DNA of 64,000 bases from an uncultured Porphyromonadaceae bacterium (GCA_900538555.1 UPYI01000006.1:62001-126000); one strand, 5' to 3'; counted from the stretch's first letter, positions 43,773 to 52,795 are shown. The notes: generated by a model not told the origin, from the letters alone. Made by a program: numbers and translations.

Positions 43773-46157
43773 ATGCGTTTATCTGATCTGAATACCGGAG
43801 AGAAAGCCGTAGTGGTGAAAGTTTTGGGGCATGGAGCTTTCCGCAAACGAATTATGGAAATGGGATTTGTGTCGGGACAAACCGTTACCGTATTGTTGAA
43901 TGCGCCGTTGAAAGACCCTATCAAATACAAAGTAATGGAATACGAAGTGTCGTTAAGACGCAGCGAAGCTCATTTGGTAGAGGTAGAAAGGGAATCCGAC
44001 ATACAAAGCAACGTTCAAGATAAACAGATTCCGCAGACCAGTGAATCGGATGATGAAAAACGAGCTCTTTACAACAAAAGCAAAACAATTAATATCGCAT
44101 TGGTCGGTAACCCGAACTGTGGCAAGACTTCCCTTTTCAATATAGCCTCGGGCGCACACGAGCATGTAGGTAATTACAGCGGCGTAACAGTCGATGCCAA
44201 AGAAGGATATTTTACCTACAAAGGTTATCGGATCAATATATACGATCTGCCCGGAACCTATTCTCTGGCGGCTTACTCGCCGGAAGAACTTTACGTTCGG
44301 CGGTATTTGAAAAATGAAACACCCGATATCATCGTCAATGTCGTCGTGGCATCCAACTTGGAACGTAATCTGTATCTTACAACAGAATTGATCGATATGG
44401 ATTACAGAATGGTGATTGCGCTCAATATGTACGACGAACTGGAACAGAGCGGCGGAAAACTGGATTACGAGCAGTTGGGAAATATGATCGGAGTGCCGAT
44501 TGTCCCGACCATATCGCGTACTGGATGGGGTGTATCGCAACTGTTCGACACGATTATAGATGTATATGAAGGTCGGAACAAGTCGGTACGACACGTGCAT
44601 GTCAATTTGGGTCCTATAATCGAACCGGCTGTTACCCGAATCAAAGACAAACTGAAAAGCGACCCGAAATGCGCATTGCAATTTTCACCGCGATATTTGG
44701 CAATCAAGCTGTTGGAAGGGGACAAAGAGGTCAAACAGATACTTCGGTCTGCCACTCATTTCGATGAGCTCGAACAAATGCGTGACGAAGAGGCAAAAAA
44801 AATTGAGAAAGCATTGAACGAGGATGTAGAATCGGCAATCGTAAATGAAAAGTACGGATTCATCTCGGGTGCATTACGCGAAACATACCAACCGGGAGAT
44901 CGGGAAGAAGCAAAAACAACCCGTATCGTCGATTCGTTGGTAACCAACAAAGTGATAGGTTTTCCCATATTCCTGTTTCTGATGTGGCTGATGTTCGAAG
45001 CTACGTTCGTATTAGGCGCCTATCCGATGGAATGGATACAGAGCGGAGTAGATTGGCTCTCTTCTTTCTTCTCCGAAACCCTGTCCCCCGGACCATTAAA
45101 AGATTTGCTGGTAGACGGCATCATCGGCGGAGTAGGAGGGGTTATCGTCTTCTTGCCCAATATTCTCATTCTGTATCTGTTTATCTCCGTAATGGAAGAT
45201 TCTGGATATATGGCACGGGCAGCATTCATCATGGACAAAATTATGCACAAGATCGGGCTGCATGGCAAATCGTTCATTCCCTTGGTTATGGGATTCGGTT
45301 GTAATGTGCCAGCCATTATGGCTTGCCGGACAATCGAAAGCTGTAGCAGCCGCCTGATAACGATTCTGATCAATCCGTTCATGTCGTGCAGTGCCCGCTT
45401 ACCGATTTACGTATTATTGATCGGAACCTTCTTTCCACGTCATGCCAGTTTCGTATTTCTCGCACTCTACCTGTTAGGAATCATTGTCGCAGTGATCTCG
45501 GCAAAACTTTTGCGGAAATTTCTGTTTAAAACAGACGAGACACCATTTGTCATGGAGTTGCCCCCGTACCGTATGCCCACCATGAAAGCTACACTCCGGC
45601 ACATGTGGGGCAAGACGGAACAATATTTGCGCAAAATGGGAGGTGTCATTTTAGTCGCATCGATTATTGTCTGGTTTTTAAGTTATTTCCCCAGAAATGA
45701 AGCGGAGGATCTTCGGCCATTGACCGTAGAAGAAACCGCTATGCAACAACAAAATTCCTATCTGGGGAAACTGGGACAATGGATAGCTCCGGCAGTCGAG
45801 CCACTGGGTTTCAATTGGAAAGTCAGCATCGCTTTGATTTCCGGTACGGCTGCAAAAGAATTGATCGTAAGTACGATCGGTGTATTGTATTCCGAAAGTG
45901 AAACCGAAGGTAACGCAAATCTGTCTCAGAAGCTGACAGCTCCCAACCCCTTGACAGGAGAGCCGGATTTTACCCCCTTGATCGCTATCAGTTTTATGAT
46001 ATTCGTTTTGCTCTATTTTCCCTGTCTGGCATCGATTGCAGCGATAAAGCAAGAATCGGGCAGTTGGAAATGGGCGGCATTCTCGGTAATTTACAATACC
46101 GGAGTGGCTTGGGTGTGTGCGTTCCTTGTATATCAGATAGGATCATTACTATTTTAA
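43773..46157 (+). CDS. feoB: Ferrous iron transporter, FeoA-FeoB fusion
   Basis: A 794-residue protein. Residues 1-73 are a FeoA SH3-like domain (MRLSDLNTGEKAVVVKVLGH, RIMEMGFVSGQTV). A linker leads to the FeoB GTPase domain with G1 GNPNCGKTS (112-120), G3 DLPGTYSL and G4-like NMYD. The membrane part has Gate motifs such as GFGCNVPAIMACRTIE and SCSARLPIYVLL, and about eight helices to the C-terminus. It imports Fe(II) across the inner membrane. FeoA-FeoB fusions are common in Bacteroidetes. A zincin-like and a Cys-rich membrane protein follow on the same strand. Confidence 0.96.
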   Translation: MRLSDLNTGEKAVVVKVLGHGAFRKRIMEMGFVSGQTVTVLLNAPLKDPIKYKVMEYEVSLRRSEAHLVEVERESDIQSNVQDKQIPQTSESDDEKRALYNKSKTINIALVGNPNCGKTSLFNIASGAHEHVGNYSGVTVDAKEGYFTYKGYRINIYDLPGTYSLAAYSPEELYVRRYLKNETPDIIVNVVVASNLERNLYLTTELIDMDYRMVIALNMYDELEQSGGKLDYEQLGNMIGVPIVPTISRTGWGVSQLFDTIIDVYEGRNKSVRHVHVNLGPIIEPAVTRIKDKLKSDPKCALQFSPRYLAIKLLEGDKEVKQILRSATHFDELEQMRDEEAKKIEKALNEDVESAIVNEKYGFISGALRETYQPGDREEAKTTRIVDSLVTNKVIGFPIFLFLMWLMFEATFVLGAYPMEWIQSGVDWLSSFFSETLSPGPLKDLLVDGIIGGVGGVIVFLPNILILYLFISVMEDSGYMARAAFIMDKIMHKIGLHGKSFIPLVMGFGCNVPAIMACRTIESCSSRLITILINPFMSCSARLPIYVLLIGTFFPRHASFVFLALYLLGIIVAVISAKLLRKFLFKTDETPFVMELPPYRMPTMKATLRHMWGKTEQYLRKMGGVILVASIIVWFLSYFPRNEAEDLRPLTVEETAMQQQNSYLGKLGQWIAPAVEPLGFNWKVSIALISGTAAKELIVSTIGVLYSESETEGNANLSQKLTAPNPLTGEPDFTPLIAISFMIFVLLYFPCLASIAAIKQESGSWKWAAFSVIYNTGVAWVCAFLVYQIGSLLF

Positions 46158-46164
46158 ATTTTTA

Positions 46165-46234
46165 GTTTTCAACAAACTCTATACCTCGGCATAATCCATT
46201 CAAGTTTTACTTGATGGCTTCTGTCAGTTTTATA
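46165..46234 (-). repeat. Shortened copy of the dispersed intergenic repeat
   Basis: Reads TTTTCAACAAACTCTATACC, then TCGGCATAATCCATTCAAG and ACTTGATGGCTTCTGTCAG. The first 50 bases match the copies at 49519-49698; the distal part has lost the CTCGGCTTGC block. It lies between feoB and the next gene. Confidence 0.7.
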
Positions 46235-46240
46235 AAAAAA

Positions 46241-46888
46241 ATGGAAAGCAAAGAACAATTTTTAGAACCATATCGAGAGAAAGGATATGACGTGTATTCC
46301 TTTTATTCGTTCGACAACATAAAGCCCTTTCTTGCCCAGCATGTAAAAATGCCTCGGTTCATCGTTGCCATAATTATTATTTCCCTAATAGCCGGTTCCG
46401 GAATATTGGGTGCAGCTGCCGGGTATAGTTGGAAAATGAAAGAAAGCAGCGTAGAGTGGGGGATATTATTTGCCCAGACTCTTTTATGCTCATTCATAGG
46501 AATTTCTTGTATGATTCCGCTCCATGAGTTTATCCACTGGATTGCATTCAAATGTATTGGTGCTCGAAATATCCGGTTCGGAGCCGATTGGAAACACTTC
46601 GTCTTCTATGCGGCTGTACACGATTATGCTTTGAACTATAAACAATTTCGGGCAGTTGCTGTTGCTCCGTTATATACCATACTGTTGATATTGGGTATCA
46701 CTGTCTTTATACCGGTTGCCGGTTGGATCAAATTAGTCTGTCTGGTTCTCTATCTGTTTCACCTGTTATCCTGTTCGGGCGATATAATGCTGCTTACCTA
46801 TTTTCGAAAACTGAAACACCGGAATATACTGACGGTCGATGATATAGAAAATAAAACTACCTATTTCTTAGAAAAAGTTCGAGTATAA
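46241..46888 (+). CDS. DUF3267 zincin-like membrane protein in the feo operon
   Basis: A 215-residue membrane protein with the metal-binding motif HEFIHW (HExxH) in a stretch that runs IGISCMIPLHEFIHWIAFKC, typical of DUF3267 putative zincin peptidases. Four or so hydrophobic helices are seen (FIVAIIIISLIAGSGILG, TLLCSFIGISCMI, and two near PLYTILLILGITVFIPVAG and LVCLVLYLFHLLS). The ATG at 46241 is preferred because the earlier in-frame ATG at 46214 falls within the repeat, though it could be used. The stop is 2 bases before the next ATG. The place between feoB and the Cys-rich gene suggests a role in iron uptake or control. Substrate unknown. Confidence 0.75.
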   Translation: MESKEQFLEPYREKGYDVYSFYSFDNIKPFLAQHVKMPRFIVAIIIISLIAGSGILGAAAGYSWKMKESSVEWGILFAQTLLCSFIGISCMIPLHEFIHWIAFKCIGARNIRFGADWKHFVFYAAVHDYALNYKQFRAVAVAPLYTILLILGITVFIPVAGWIKLVCLVLYLFHLLSCSGDIMLLTYFRKLKHRNILTVDDIENKTTYFLEKVRV

Positions 46889-46890
46889 TT

Positions 46891-47094
46891 ATGGATCTGG
46901 CAACACAAAAAATAATCGTATTACTCATATTGTTGTGCGTAGTGATTTATTTGATTCGAAAAATCATACGCGCCATACGAAATCGAAAATCCGGAAATAC
47001 CTCTTGCTCTTGTTGTTCCGGGTGTCCGTCGCAAAATTGTCATGAACGGGATAATATCAGAGACAAGGAACAAAATAAAAAAAGAGCAGAATAA
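46891..47094 (+). CDS. FeoB-associated Cys-rich membrane protein
   Basis: A 67-residue protein: a short N-terminus, one transmembrane helix (KIIVLLILLCVVIYLIRKII), then a basic stretch and a cluster of Cys (NTSCSCCSGCPSQNC) with a charged tail. It matches the small Cys-rich proteins found next to feoB in Bacteroidetes and Firmicutes, thought to act as iron-binding or FeoC-like accessory partners. It starts 2 bases after the zincin-like gene. Confidence 0.85.
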   Translation: MDLATQKIIVLLILLCVVIYLIRKIIRAIRNRKSGNTSCSCCSGCPSQNCHERDNIRDKEQNKKRAE

Positions 47095-47106
47095 ATTGCG
47101 AAAACA

Positions 47107-47137
47107 TTTGCAGAATCGAAGATTTGTATTACCTTTG
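47107..47137 (+). promoter_or_regulatory. Promoter of tRNA-Cys
   Basis: TTTG at 47107-47110, a 19-base spacer, TACCTTTG at 47130-47137, a consensus fit. The start site would be about 12 bases before the tRNA. Confidence 0.85.
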
Positions 47138-47155
47138 CAATCGCAAAAGGGAAAT

Positions 47156-47227
47156 GGTTCCTTGGATGAGTGGCTTAGTCAGCGGTCTGCAAAACCGTGC
47201 ACGGCGGTTCGAATCCGCCAGGAACCT
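47156..47227 (+). tRNA. tRNA-Cys (anticodon GCA)
   Basis: The acceptor GGTTCCT pairs with AGGAACC, discriminator T as usual for tRNA-Cys. The anticodon loop CTGCAAA gives GCA. T arm GGCGG-TTCGAAT-CCGCC. CCA is not encoded. Confidence 0.95.
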
Positions 47228-47231
47228 CTCG

Positions 47232-47284
47232 AAATCCTTGCAACTTATACTGAAAAATCAGTTAGGTGGCAAGGATTTTTCTTT
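47232..47284 (+). terminator. Terminator after tRNA-Cys
   Basis: The 10-bp stem AAATCCTTGC / GCAAGGATTT (47232-47241, 47269-47278) with T tract. With the next terminator it is the only structure recognised in the 47228-47565 gap. Confidence 0.85.
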
Positions 47285-47491
47285 TATCCTTATCTTCCTT
47301 TTTCGGACAGTCCCCCAGAAGCGGTCAATGCAACAACAAACTGAGATTGAAATATATCGTGTAGTTCAAAGAGACAAAACAAGCAGATTGTAATTATCCG
47401 CGTTCCTTCGAAACGACACTCTGAAATTGGAACACGCTCAAAGGAATTCAAACCCAAGAATCTTTCGAATAGCCCTATCTCCAATACAAAA

Positions 47492-47534
47492 GAATAAAAC
47501 CAGTGCAAGCTTTACGCTGACACCGGTTTTATTC
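47492..47534 (-). terminator. Terminator of the LTA-synthase-like gene
   Basis: GAATAAAACC pairs with GGTTTTATTC across a 23-base centre that can pair further (GTG/CAC). It lies 31 bases beyond the minus-strand stop. Confidence 0.65.
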
Positions 47535-47565
47535 TCACAGTTTTTTTACATGCACTTCAATTCCC

Positions 47566-49419
47566 CTATCTATTACCCAGATCATCGTATAATGTTTGCA
47601 GAATCGCTTTCCCATATTCTATCCGGCGTTCGCTACCCGCTTCGGGGCGTTGATATATTACCCTGCCACCTGTATTGTCGTAAACCGAGCATCCGGAATC
47701 GTCGATAATGGAAAAACCGTTATTGAATGTATAAAATGCAAACGGATGTCGATATTCTCCGTTCAATATATCCCGGCTGAACCGATATGAATCATGCGGC
47801 AACTCCATCTGACCTAATAACATGGCAGGCAAATCAGTCTGGCTAAAAATCGTATCGATACGGCGGGGAGATTCGACCGCTCCACCAATCCATAACATCG
47901 GAATATGAAAACGTTCGGGAGAGTAATCCAAAAGCGTTTCAGGATAGCGGAATCCGTGGTCGGACACGAATACGACCAACAAGTCATCCCAGATCGACGT
48001 ACACTTCAACGAGTCGATAAAACTACCGATACAACTGTCGGCATAAGCAAGTGTATTCAAATAGGGGTGTTCAAATCGTTTATACGGGACTTCAAACGGC
48101 TCGTGCGTGCTGAGGGTAAGAAACGTTGTCATCCACGGCGCATCATCCTGTTGTCGTGCCGATAACTCGCCATACAAATAGCGGAAGGTGACATCGTCTT
48201 GTGCACCCCATTTGCTAAGCCGTTGATGTATCGGAAAATCCGTATCGGCGGTAACGGCAGAATAACCAGTCGAAAGGAAATATCCTTTCATATTGGTGAA
48301 ATTTATATCTCCGCCATACAGGACGTCCGAACGATATCCCGCGGAATCCAACGACCGTGCAATCGACTGAAGTGTACGGCTTTTAGCCGGGATTTTCATT
48401 ATCGATGTTGTCGGTTGCCCCGGATAACCGCTGAGAGCTGCGACAAGCCCTCTGTCAGTCCGGAAGCTGCTGGCATAACATTGTGTAAACAATACGCCTT
48501 CCTGGCTTAACCGGTTCAGATTCGGCGTTATATCGGGTGTCCCTCCCAAGGATTCTATCGCATTGGCAGAAAAACTCTCCAACAAGATCAACAAGATATT
48601 TGGGCGGAAAGTGTTCAACAATCGCACGCTATCTTCCGGAGTCGTATTCTTTTCTGGAAACAAAGGAGAAAACAGTTCCTGCCGTTTTTCTTCCGGATAA
48701 AAGTCGAACTGCTCTTGAAACTTTTCCGACTTCGACAAAGAAGCGAGCAAGCTGAATCCCGGGTTAATGGCAGAATGGTTCAAAAATTGATTTTGACTGA
48801 AATATACTCTGCCGATATTGGCTGTCGAAGTTGTTACACCTCCACGAATAGCGATAAACAACACGCCCCCGACCAATATGAGGGCAATACTGCCATAAAC
48901 CGGATAGGGTAGTTTGCTTTTTTCGCCGGCGGGGAATAACGGCAATACCAGGTATTTTAGCAAAAAATAAATGGCTGCCATACCGATAGCTATCAATACG
49001 ATCTGTTTTACAAACATCCCGATCGTAACGCTTGCCATGGCGTTTGCCGGAGATTGCAAATAAAAGAATACGGTTGCATCCAATTTAAATTGCCAATAAG
49101 TGTACAATTCGGCATCGATACAAAACAAAGCCGACAAGAGCAGTGCGATCAAAAAGAGATATAGATTCATTATTCGTTTCAATACCGGATGGTCATACCA
49201 TAACGCAACCCACGAAAGCAACAAAGGAATAACGGTCAGGTAGCCGGCAACCGACACATCAAGCTTCGCACCATTCCCGATAACCCGCAAATAATCCATC
49301 AACGGGATGTCCTTTGCCTGATCGAAATGATAAAGCATGAACAACGGTTTCTGTACAGCCATGAGCAAAAGGCAGGTACAGAAAAAACAAAAAATGAACA
49401 AAAATATTTTCTTTATCAT
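47566..49419 (-). CDS. LTA synthase / sulfatase-type membrane transferase
   Basis: A 617-residue protein. About five N-terminal transmembrane helices (to about residue 200; the first is IFLFIFCFFCTCLLLMA) precede a large periplasmic alkaline-phosphatase-fold domain. Its metal site includes NILLILLESFSANAIESLGG, the likely Thr nucleophile in SSFRTDRGLV, and a late VFVSDHGFRYP. This is the layout of LTA synthases and phosphoethanolamine or glycerophosphate transferases. In a Gram-negative Bacteroidales it more probably modifies a membrane lipid, capsule or glycan than makes lipoteichoic acid. The exact substrate is unknown. Confidence 0.88.
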   Translation of the reverse strand: MIKKIFLFIFCFFCTCLLLMAVQKPLFMLYHFDQAKDIPLMDYLRVIGNGAKLDVSVAGYLTVIPLLLSWVALWYDHPVLKRIMNLYLFLIALLLSALFCIDAELYTYWQFKLDATVFFYLQSPANAMASVTIGMFVKQIVLIAIGMAAIYFLLKYLVLPLFPAGEKSKLPYPVYGSIALILVGGVLFIAIRGGVTTSTANIGRVYFSQNQFLNHSAINPGFSLLASLSKSEKFQEQFDFYPEEKRQELFSPLFPEKNTTPEDSVRLLNTFRPNILLILLESFSANAIESLGGTPDITPNLNRLSQEGVLFTQCYASSFRTDRGLVAALSGYPGQPTTSIMKIPAKSRTLQSIARSLDSAGYRSDVLYGGDINFTNMKGYFLSTGYSAVTADTDFPIHQRLSKWGAQDDVTFRYLYGELSARQQDDAPWMTTFLTLSTHEPFEVPYKRFEHPYLNTLAYADSCIGSFIDSLKCTSIWDDLLVVFVSDHGFRYPETLLDYSPERFHIPMLWIGGAVESPRRIDTIFSQTDLPAMLLGQMELPHDSYRFSRDILNGEYRHPFAFYTFNNGFSIIDDSGCSVYDNTGGRVIYQRPEAGSERRIEYGKAILQTLYDDLGNR

Positions 49420-49518
49420 ATATTATCGTTTATGGCAAAAAAGCCATACATAAAAGAGAGCGATAGAACTGTCAAACAACTCTATCGATTCTATATATGT
49501 TACAAATAGATTTTAAAC

Positions 49519-49698
49519 TTCCGTCTTCAACAAACGCTGCGCCTCGGCATAATTCATTCAAGTTTCACTTGATTCATTCTGCTCTCGGCTTGCTGTTTAT
49601 TTTAAGTATTCGGCTTTCAATAAACGCTGCGCCTCGGCATAATTCATTCAAGTTTCACTTGATTCATTCTGCACTCGGCTTGCTGTTTATTTCCGGTA
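49519..49698 (-). repeat. Tandem pair of 90-base dispersed repeats
   Basis: Two nearly identical 90-base units. Each has AACGCTGCGCCTCGGCATAA, TTCATTCAAGTTTCACTTGA, and CTCGGCTTGCTGTTTATTT. TCAAGT-TTC-ACTTGA forms a hairpin. The inner unit runs through the TAA stop of the SDR gene at 49687-49689. Confidence 0.85.
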
Positions 49699-50457
49699 GG
49701 TAATCGTGCCGGTAGCCTGATTGACCGGCATAACCAGTATCTCGGCAATTTGCATATATTCGGGTACGGAAGCCGAGAAATAGACTGTTTCGGCAATATC
49801 ACTTCCTGTCAATGGGCGAAGTCCTTGATACACATTGTCCGCTTTATCCTTGTCGCCACGATAACGGATAACCGAAAAATTCGTCTCCACTAATCCCGGT
49901 TTTATATTGGTTACCCGAAGCGGGGTATCTACCAAGTCGATTCGCAGCCCGTCGGACAACGCCTTTACCGCTGCTTTGGTGGCACAATAGACACTGCCGC
50001 CCGGATATGCCATTTCTCCGGCAATCGATCCGATATTAATGATATGCCCCCGATTTCGTTCCACCATGCCGGGTACGACCATTCGGGTCATGGCAAGCAA
50101 CGCCTTGATATTGGTATCGATAACAATGTCCCATTCATCCAAATCGCCTTCGAATTCCTTGTCCACGCCGATCACAAGTCCGGCATTATTTATCAGTATA
50201 TCTATCGCTTTCCAGCGCTCGGGTAATGCGTCCAACGAACTTTTAGCCGCCTTACGGTCCCGCACATCGAACGGCAACGGATATACTTCAACACCATACT
50301 CCGTCTCCAACTCTTTCTTCAACTCCACTAATTTGGATTCGGTTCTGGCATTCAGAATCAGATCGGCTCCCTGCGATGCGAATTTTCGGGCACAAGCCTC
50401 TCCGATGCCACTGGACGCACCTGTTATCAAAACGATTTTTCCTTTCATTTCATTCAT
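49687..50457 (-). CDS. Short-chain dehydrogenase/reductase
   Basis: A 256-residue Rossmann enzyme. NAD(P) binding TGASSGIGEACARKFA near the N-terminus, NNAGLV, then catalytic Ser in INIGSIAGEMAYPGG and YxxxK in YCATKAAVKALS. It most resembles the YdfG-like class of NADP-dependent 3-hydroxy acid / serine dehydrogenases. It follows the HSDR_N-like gene by 12 bases on the same strand. The end of the gene coincides with the edge of a dispersed repeat. Confidence 0.9.
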   Translation of the reverse strand: MNEMKGKIVLITGASSGIGEACARKFASQGADLILNARTESKLVELKKELETEYGVEVYPLPFDVRDRKAAKSSLDALPERWKAIDILINNAGLVIGVDKEFEGDLDEWDIVIDTNIKALLAMTRMVVPGMVERNRGHIINIGSIAGEMAYPGGSVYCATKAAVKALSDGLRIDLVDTPLRVTNIKPGLVETNFSVIRYRGDKDKADNVYQGLRPLTGSDIAETVYFSASVPEYMQIAEILVMPVNQATGTITYRK

Positions 50458-50469
50458 AATCCTATGATT

Positions 50470-50916
50470 TTATTCTTCGTAACTGGGAATATCTTTCAGA
50501 AATTCATAGCTGTTATCGGTATAATTTATCCGACAGGCATAGTGTCGAAGCCCGTTGGAAACAATGAGATATTTTACTTTCAACACCATATTATATCGTA
50601 CGATCTGGTCGAAAACCGATTGCGTGATTGCTACCTGCGGCGCTTTATATTCGACAATTGCCATCGGTTCGCCTCGACCGTCGTATACGATCGTATCGCA
50701 ACGACGTTTCTGCCGGTTTACGACCAACGATATTTCATTTCCCATTCGCCCGGCAGGATATCCTTTGCAAGAAATAAGGAACGATACGAAATGCTGTCGT
50801 ACCCATTCTTCGGGAGTAAGCGTCACATACTTCCTCCGCAACGGATCGAAAATCGAAACCGAATCTCCGTCCCGTTTCAATTTATATGCGTATCGAGGCA
50901 AATTCAGTTCCAACAT
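50470..50916 (-). CDS. Small protein of the type I restriction HsdR N-terminal (HSDR_N) type
   Basis: A 148-residue protein. The pattern RRCDTIVYDGRGEPMAIVEY followed by KAP resembles the PD-(D/E)xK nuclease core (D...ExK) of HSDR_N_2 proteins. No helicase, HsdM or HsdS gene is present, so this is not a restriction system. Such stand-alone proteins are widespread in Bacteroidetes, and their role is unknown. It is divergent from the AMP nucleosidase gene (59-base gap) and comes before the SDR gene. Confidence 0.82.
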   Translation of the reverse strand: MLELNLPRYAYKLKRDGDSVSIFDPLRRKYVTLTPEEWVRQHFVSFLISCKGYPAGRMGNEISLVVNRQKRRCDTIVYDGRGEPMAIVEYKAPQVAITQSVFDQIVRYNMVLKVKYLIVSNGLRHYACRINYTDNSYEFLKDIPSYEE

Positions 50917-50926
50917 AGCCCACCTA

Positions 50927-50957
50927 TTGTTTGTTTCCGTATAATATCGTATCTTTA
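50927..50957 (+). promoter_or_regulatory. Promoter of the AMP nucleosidase gene
   Basis: TTG at 50927-50929, a 20-base spacer, TATCTTTA at 50950-50957, one base off consensus. The leader is short, about 12 bases. Confidence 0.6.
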
Positions 50958-50975
50958 CTACAAAATTACATATTT

Positions 50976-51755
50976 ATGAAAACAAAACAAGAGATTGTGG
51001 CAAATTGGTTACCGCGCTATACCAAGCGTCCGGTAAATGAGTTTACAAAATATATCCTATTGACCAATTTCGCGAAATACGTGGAAATCTTTGCCGAACA
51101 TTTCAACGTGCCTATACTTGGAGAGGACAGCAATATGCCGAATGCTTCTGCCGAAGGAATTACGATCATCAACTTCGGTATGGGAAGTGCCAACGCCGCC
51201 ACAATCATGGATTTGCTAAGTGCCGTAGAACCGCAAGCCGTTTTGTTTTTAGGCAAATGCGGCGGATTGAAGAAAGTAAACAACTTGGGAGACTATATTT
51301 TGCCGATCGCAGCTATTCGAGGCGAAGGTGCTTCGAACGACTATTTCCCGCCTGAAGTACCGGCATTACCGGCGTTCATGTTACAACGTGCCGTGTCTAC
51401 CGCCGTACGGAACTACCATTGCGACTACTGGACCGGAACAGTCTATACGACCAACCGCCGGGTATGGGAATATGATGAATCGTTCAAAGATTATTTGCGG
51501 AAAATCCGGTGTATGGCAGTCGATATGGAAACCGCGACGTTATTCTCCGTGGGCTTTGCCAATAAAATACCGGTAGGTGCTCTCTTGCTGGTATCGGACC
51601 AGCCGATGATTTCGTCGGGGGTAAAGACCGAAGAAAGCGATAAGAAAATCACTCAGAATTTTGTAAAGGATCATGTCCTTATCGGAGTAGAAGCGTTGAA
51701 ACTGATTATCGGGAAACGCACTACGGTGAAACACCTCCGCTTTGAGGAAGAGTAA
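50976..51755 (+). CDS. amn: AMP nucleosidase
   Basis: A 259-residue enzyme of the nucleoside phosphorylase fold. It has TIINFGMGSANAATIMDLL, FLGKCGGLKKVNNLGDYILP, AIRGEGASNDYFPPEVPALP, and VDMETATLFSVGF with VSDQP near the end. It splits AMP into adenine and ribose-5-phosphate and helps control adenylate level. It lacks the long N-terminal domain of E. coli Amn, as is usual in Bacteroidetes. The ATG at 50976 fits the promoter. HolA follows 15 bases later. Confidence 0.9.
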   Translation: MKTKQEIVANWLPRYTKRPVNEFTKYILLTNFAKYVEIFAEHFNVPILGEDSNMPNASAEGITIINFGMGSANAATIMDLLSAVEPQAVLFLGKCGGLKKVNNLGDYILPIAAIRGEGASNDYFPPEVPALPAFMLQRAVSTAVRNYHCDYWTGTVYTTNRRVWEYDESFKDYLRKIRCMAVDMETATLFSVGFANKIPVGALLLVSDQPMISSGVKTEESDKKITQNFVKDHVLIGVEALKLIIGKRTTVKHLRFEEE

Positions 51756-51770
51756 AACCGACACATATAC

Positions 51771-52793
51771 ATGGCAAAGAAAGACGACAATTCTCATTTA
51801 AAAATCTTACAGGATATTCGCAATAAGACATTCGCGCCCGTCTATTTTCTGATGGGCGACGAACCTTATTATATCGACCTTATCTGCGATACGATCGTAG
51901 CCAACGCCTTGTCGGAATCGGAACGGGATTTCAATCAAACGATATTGTACGGTGCGGATATCGAAGATTTCGGAATTGTAATCAATACCGCCAAAAGGTT
52001 CCCGATGATGGCTCAACACCAGTTGGTCGTCGTGAAAGAAGCCCAGATGATACGCAGCATCGAAAGTCTGACCTATTATCTGCAAAAACCGCTACGCTCG
52101 ACGATACTCGTTATTTGCTATAAAGGAAGCTATAAAAGCAAAAAGATATTGGCGGAGATCGGCAAAGTAGGGGTCTTGTACGAATCGAAAAAATTGTATG
52201 AGAACCAACTGCCTGCCTTTATCTCGAACTATCTTGCCGAAAAACGGATGACGATCGATCCCAAAGCAAGTGCCATGATGGCAGATTTCATTGGAGCGGA
52301 TCTCAACCGATTGACCGGGGAACTGGACAAGCTGGCTATTACTTTGCCGGAAGGACAAACCCGTATTACAGCCGAATCGGTAGAGCGGAATATCGGAATA
52401 AGTAAAGACTTCAACAATTTCGAACTCCTCAATGCCATTATCAATCGCAACGTGTACAAAGCCAATCTGATTGTCCGATATTTCGAACAGAACCCGAAAA
52501 ACAATCCTTTGGTTGTAACAATCAGCGTGCTCTTCAACTTCTTCGCCAACTTGATGCTATGTTATTTTGCTCCGGATAAATCGGAGAACGGTCTGGTCGG
52601 CGAATTGAAATTGCGATCTGCCTTTCAGGCAAGAGATTATATAGTGGCTATGCGTAACTACAATGCATTCAAATGTATCGAGATTATCGATTGCATACGT
52701 CGAAGCGACGCGAAATCGAAAGGAGTAAACAGCGGAGCCATGTCGCAGGATTCAGATATTTTGCGCGAAATGGTATTCCGTATCATGCACTGA
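51771..52793 (+). CDS. holA: DNA polymerase III delta subunit
   Basis: A 340-residue protein with the HolA order: an N-terminal AAA+-like domain starting FAPVYFLMGDEPYYIDLI, the middle with PMMAQHQLVVVKEAQMI and ADLNRLTGELDKLAI, and a C-terminal helical domain. It loads the beta clamp as part of the clamp loader. It is convergent with the barrel-protein gene, with 2 bases between stop codons. Confidence 0.94.
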   Translation: MAKKDDNSHLKILQDIRNKTFAPVYFLMGDEPYYIDLICDTIVANALSESERDFNQTILYGADIEDFGIVINTAKRFPMMAQHQLVVVKEAQMIRSIESLTYYLQKPLRSTILVICYKGSYKSKKILAEIGKVGVLYESKKLYENQLPAFISNYLAEKRMTIDPKASAMMADFIGADLNRLTGELDKLAITLPEGQTRITAESVERNIGISKDFNNFELLNAIINRNVYKANLIVRYFEQNPKNNPLVVTISVLFNFFANLMLCYFAPDKSENGLVGELKLRSAFQARDYIVAMRNYNAFKCIEIIDCIRRSDAKSKGVNSGAMSQDSDILREMVFRIMH

Positions 52794-52795
52794 TC

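Noticed and set aside
50470..50916. Restriction-modification system
   Set aside because: No methylase, specificity or helicase genes nearby; only an HSDR_N-like domain.
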